Shown here: one piece after another, positions 62,362 through 64,000 of the stretch
How the letters are laid out: every line of letters starts with the position of its first letter
How positions within the stretch are numbered: position 1 is the stretch's first letter
Assembly: GCA_030435675.1 (NCBI GenBank)
Contig: CM059623.1
Location: 15,832,205-15,896,204, forward strand
Direction: 5' to 3'
DNA from: Steinernema hermaphroditum
Lineage: Eukaryota; Nematoda; Chromadorea; Rhabditida; Steinernematidae
DNA length: 64,000 nt
Made by a program: the position numbers and the translations under genes
The notes under the pieces: model-generated
Seen by the model: the letters and a program-made list of their open reading frames with translations, nothing else
Databases searched by the model: none
Told to the model about the DNA's origin: nothing

Positions 62362-62784
62362 CTTAACTCGATTTAGAAATAAAAAAGAGGTTGTTTTTGT
62401 AAATTCAAACAAGATGGTTATCATGAATTACGTCGCCACTAGTCGATTCGACATTAACACAAGGTGATACACGCACTAGCTCTCAGACCATTCTAAAGAA
62501 AGCTTTGCGTCGATTTTTATGAAAATTTTTACTAATAACATCATAATGGAACTATGTATATCGCTCTGTGTTTAATCCTTATTAATTTTGTACGGCCATA
62601 CTTATCCAACACAAAGAAGAATGCAAATGCCAAATTGATGATATCTGTTCACCCTCAAGCCACAATAAAACATTTATTATCAATTCTTGGTGCCCTTTTG
62701 CGACAACACCCTCGCATCTGTTATGCCACACGCTACAATTTTATTTCGTTCTATTCCTGTCCTTCTGTTTTCTTTGTTTCCAAG

Positions 62785-63082
62785 ATATTAAGACGTCCCC
62801 ATTCGTGAACAACAACGAGCGACCCTCATCTACGACGATCTTCATGGGCGTCTTCACCCTGAGCACTGTGCTGGCGCTGTCGGTGTGGATTGTAACCGAT
62901 CAGATTAGTTTTACCTAGTAGTAAAGAGTCTGTTTCAGCTGATCGTGTTGGTGGTGCTATTCGTGATTCTCAACTTCTACCTCGTCCGAAGGATGGCCAA
63001 ATCGCAAACTGCCTTTCGGCCACTGCCGGTGACTACGAAGATAGAAATAGAGCCGAACGGCAACTATATCCACCGTGTTTGA
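62785..63082 (+). CDS. Membrane-protein 3' exons (tail family member)
   Basis: Two exons (62785-62891 and 62939-63082, 47-nt intron, TGTTTCAG acceptor) join in phase. They encode SSTTIFMGVFTLSTVLALSV, WILIVLVVLFVILNFYLVRRMAKS, and a 30-residue tail ending NGNYIHRV and a stop. The long hydrophobic region and the RRMAKS just after it resemble the LDLa protein tail (YRMAKA). An extracellular part should lie upstream but is not visible before 62785, so this may be a gene end with a long intron or a fragment. Confidence 0.45.
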
Positions 63083-63132
63083 TTCCTAATCGAAATATGA
63101 ATGTTTTTCGATATTGTTTACCAGTTCAGTGT

Positions 63133-63177
63133 AATGTATTCACTTCATTTGTAATTCCATTAAGGTTGAAGAAATAT
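63133..63177 (+). repeat. Direct repeat, left copy
   Basis: About 45 bp (CACTTCATTTGTAATTCCATTAAGG and flanks) recur at 63703-63750 in the same orientation at about 90%. The 525 bp between them hold overlapping open frames on both strands without a motif. This could be a small duplication or the long direct repeats of an unrecognised element. Confidence 0.65.
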
Positions 63178-63702
63178 TTGCTCCTGTTCCGTACTCTTGA
63201 CCTTTTAGCTTCATGGCACATTGTGTGTTTACGGGCAGCTGTGGAGCACAGCGAACGGTGTGGGTGGTCGGGCGGTAGTGACTGGCTTCTTGACAAAACG
63301 GTGGAACTACGGCTTCCTGGTGTTCCAGGATCATTGCGTGCGCTCACTCTACTCATTCAAAGAGCTTCAGAGAAAGTGAGTGGACGACCCGACCGATTGA
63401 AGCTGACACAAAAGACTTTGTCGTTAAAGAAAATCGTAAGTTCAAAGGAAGCAGGAACAAGAATGACTTCACCAATCGAGTGTGAACATAATTGGTCATT
63501 AAGCGTCATTACATCAGTATTCGTGGAAAATTGTCTTCTTTGATGATTTTGATGATTTATGATTACGCAGTTGCGTGGGGAAATATCGACTTGAAGGTAT
63601 CTTAGCGTTGCTATTGAGGTATACTTGATCAATTCACAGATAACAACCTGTAGTAATGTATGTTTTCTTATCTTTTTTATACGATTGCGTATTGTTTGCC
63701 AG

Positions 63703-63750
63703 TAATGTATGTACTTCATTTGTAATTCCATTAAGGCTGAAGAAATATTT
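63703..63750 (+). repeat. Direct repeat, right copy
   Basis: Partner of 63133-63177. From 63751 to the end of the window I see no gene. Confidence 0.65.
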
Positions 63751-64000
63751 TTGCTTTTGTGCTATGTTGTTATTGCAAAGATCCTCAGCTGTTGGCTGAC
63801 TCATCACTCTAAGCAAGCAGCCTGAATCCGGGAGCATGCCTAGCACCTGACTTTACTGGATACGTACTGTTCATTGAACGTGTTATAATATGAGTCTGGA
63901 ATGTTGACGCCAGGTGGTTCAAGTGATTTTGTCTCGCCGAGCTGCTTGTTTGCTTGTCTGCATAAGCTGCAGTATTATGTACGCTCTGATGTACTTGTCC

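Overview
This is a window of animal nuclear DNA. It is most likely from a nematode, and a Steinernema-like clade IV worm is my best guess. The evidence is short introns (many of 40-60 nt) ending in TTTCAG, 3' splice acceptors sitting within about 20 nt upstream of several start codons as expected for spliced-leader trans-splicing, and a protein opening MDAVPYNFVDAV, which resembles the large nematode families of F-box-associated-like proteins. Nothing looks bacterial or viral. I assembled all gene models by eye from splice signals, reading frame and remembered family sequences, and ran no search.

Layout. 1-4.4 kb: one dead but complete-ended Tc1/mariner element (1107-2433), a low-complexity stretch and two tRNA-derived repeats. 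4.4-29.9 kb: a long gene-poor stretch with no convincing gene. It contains GC-rich islands, dispersed repeats and thirteen exact copies of the palindrome GTCTAGAC, the classical Smad-binding element, where about 0.3-0.4 would be expected by chance in that interval. Three copies sit in a shared 21-bp module. 30-37 kb: a myristoylation-signal F-box protein and several small genes, including a 79-aa secreted peptide precursor.

38-43 kb, minus strand: BAF60/SMARCD (SWI/SNF subunit, six exons, 475 aa), a 72-aa soluble protein, casein kinase 1 alpha (three exons, 310 aa) and, 164 nt after the kinase stop, a 72-aa single-pass membrane protein whose ATG directly follows a 3' splice site. The last two look like an operon.

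46.9-52.2 kb, plus strand: PCF11 (nine exons, 888 aa) followed in the same orientation by CFIm25/NUDT21 (six exons, 222 aa), both pre-mRNA 3'-end processing factors. CFIm25 is convergent, 35 nt from a 122-aa gene.

52.6-55 kb and 62-63 kb: pieces of a small family of single-pass membrane proteins (one with an LDLa repeat) whose tails share an R-M-A motif just after the membrane helix, plus an F-box-associated-like gene with an apparent frameshift. 58.2-61.3 kb, minus strand: a compact poly(ADP-ribose) glycohydrolase (eight exons, 455 aa) with a second mariner relic in an intron. Other repeats include an inverted-repeat element at 57.76-58.06 kb with a relative at 24.0 kb, and paired repeats flanking the kinase gene.
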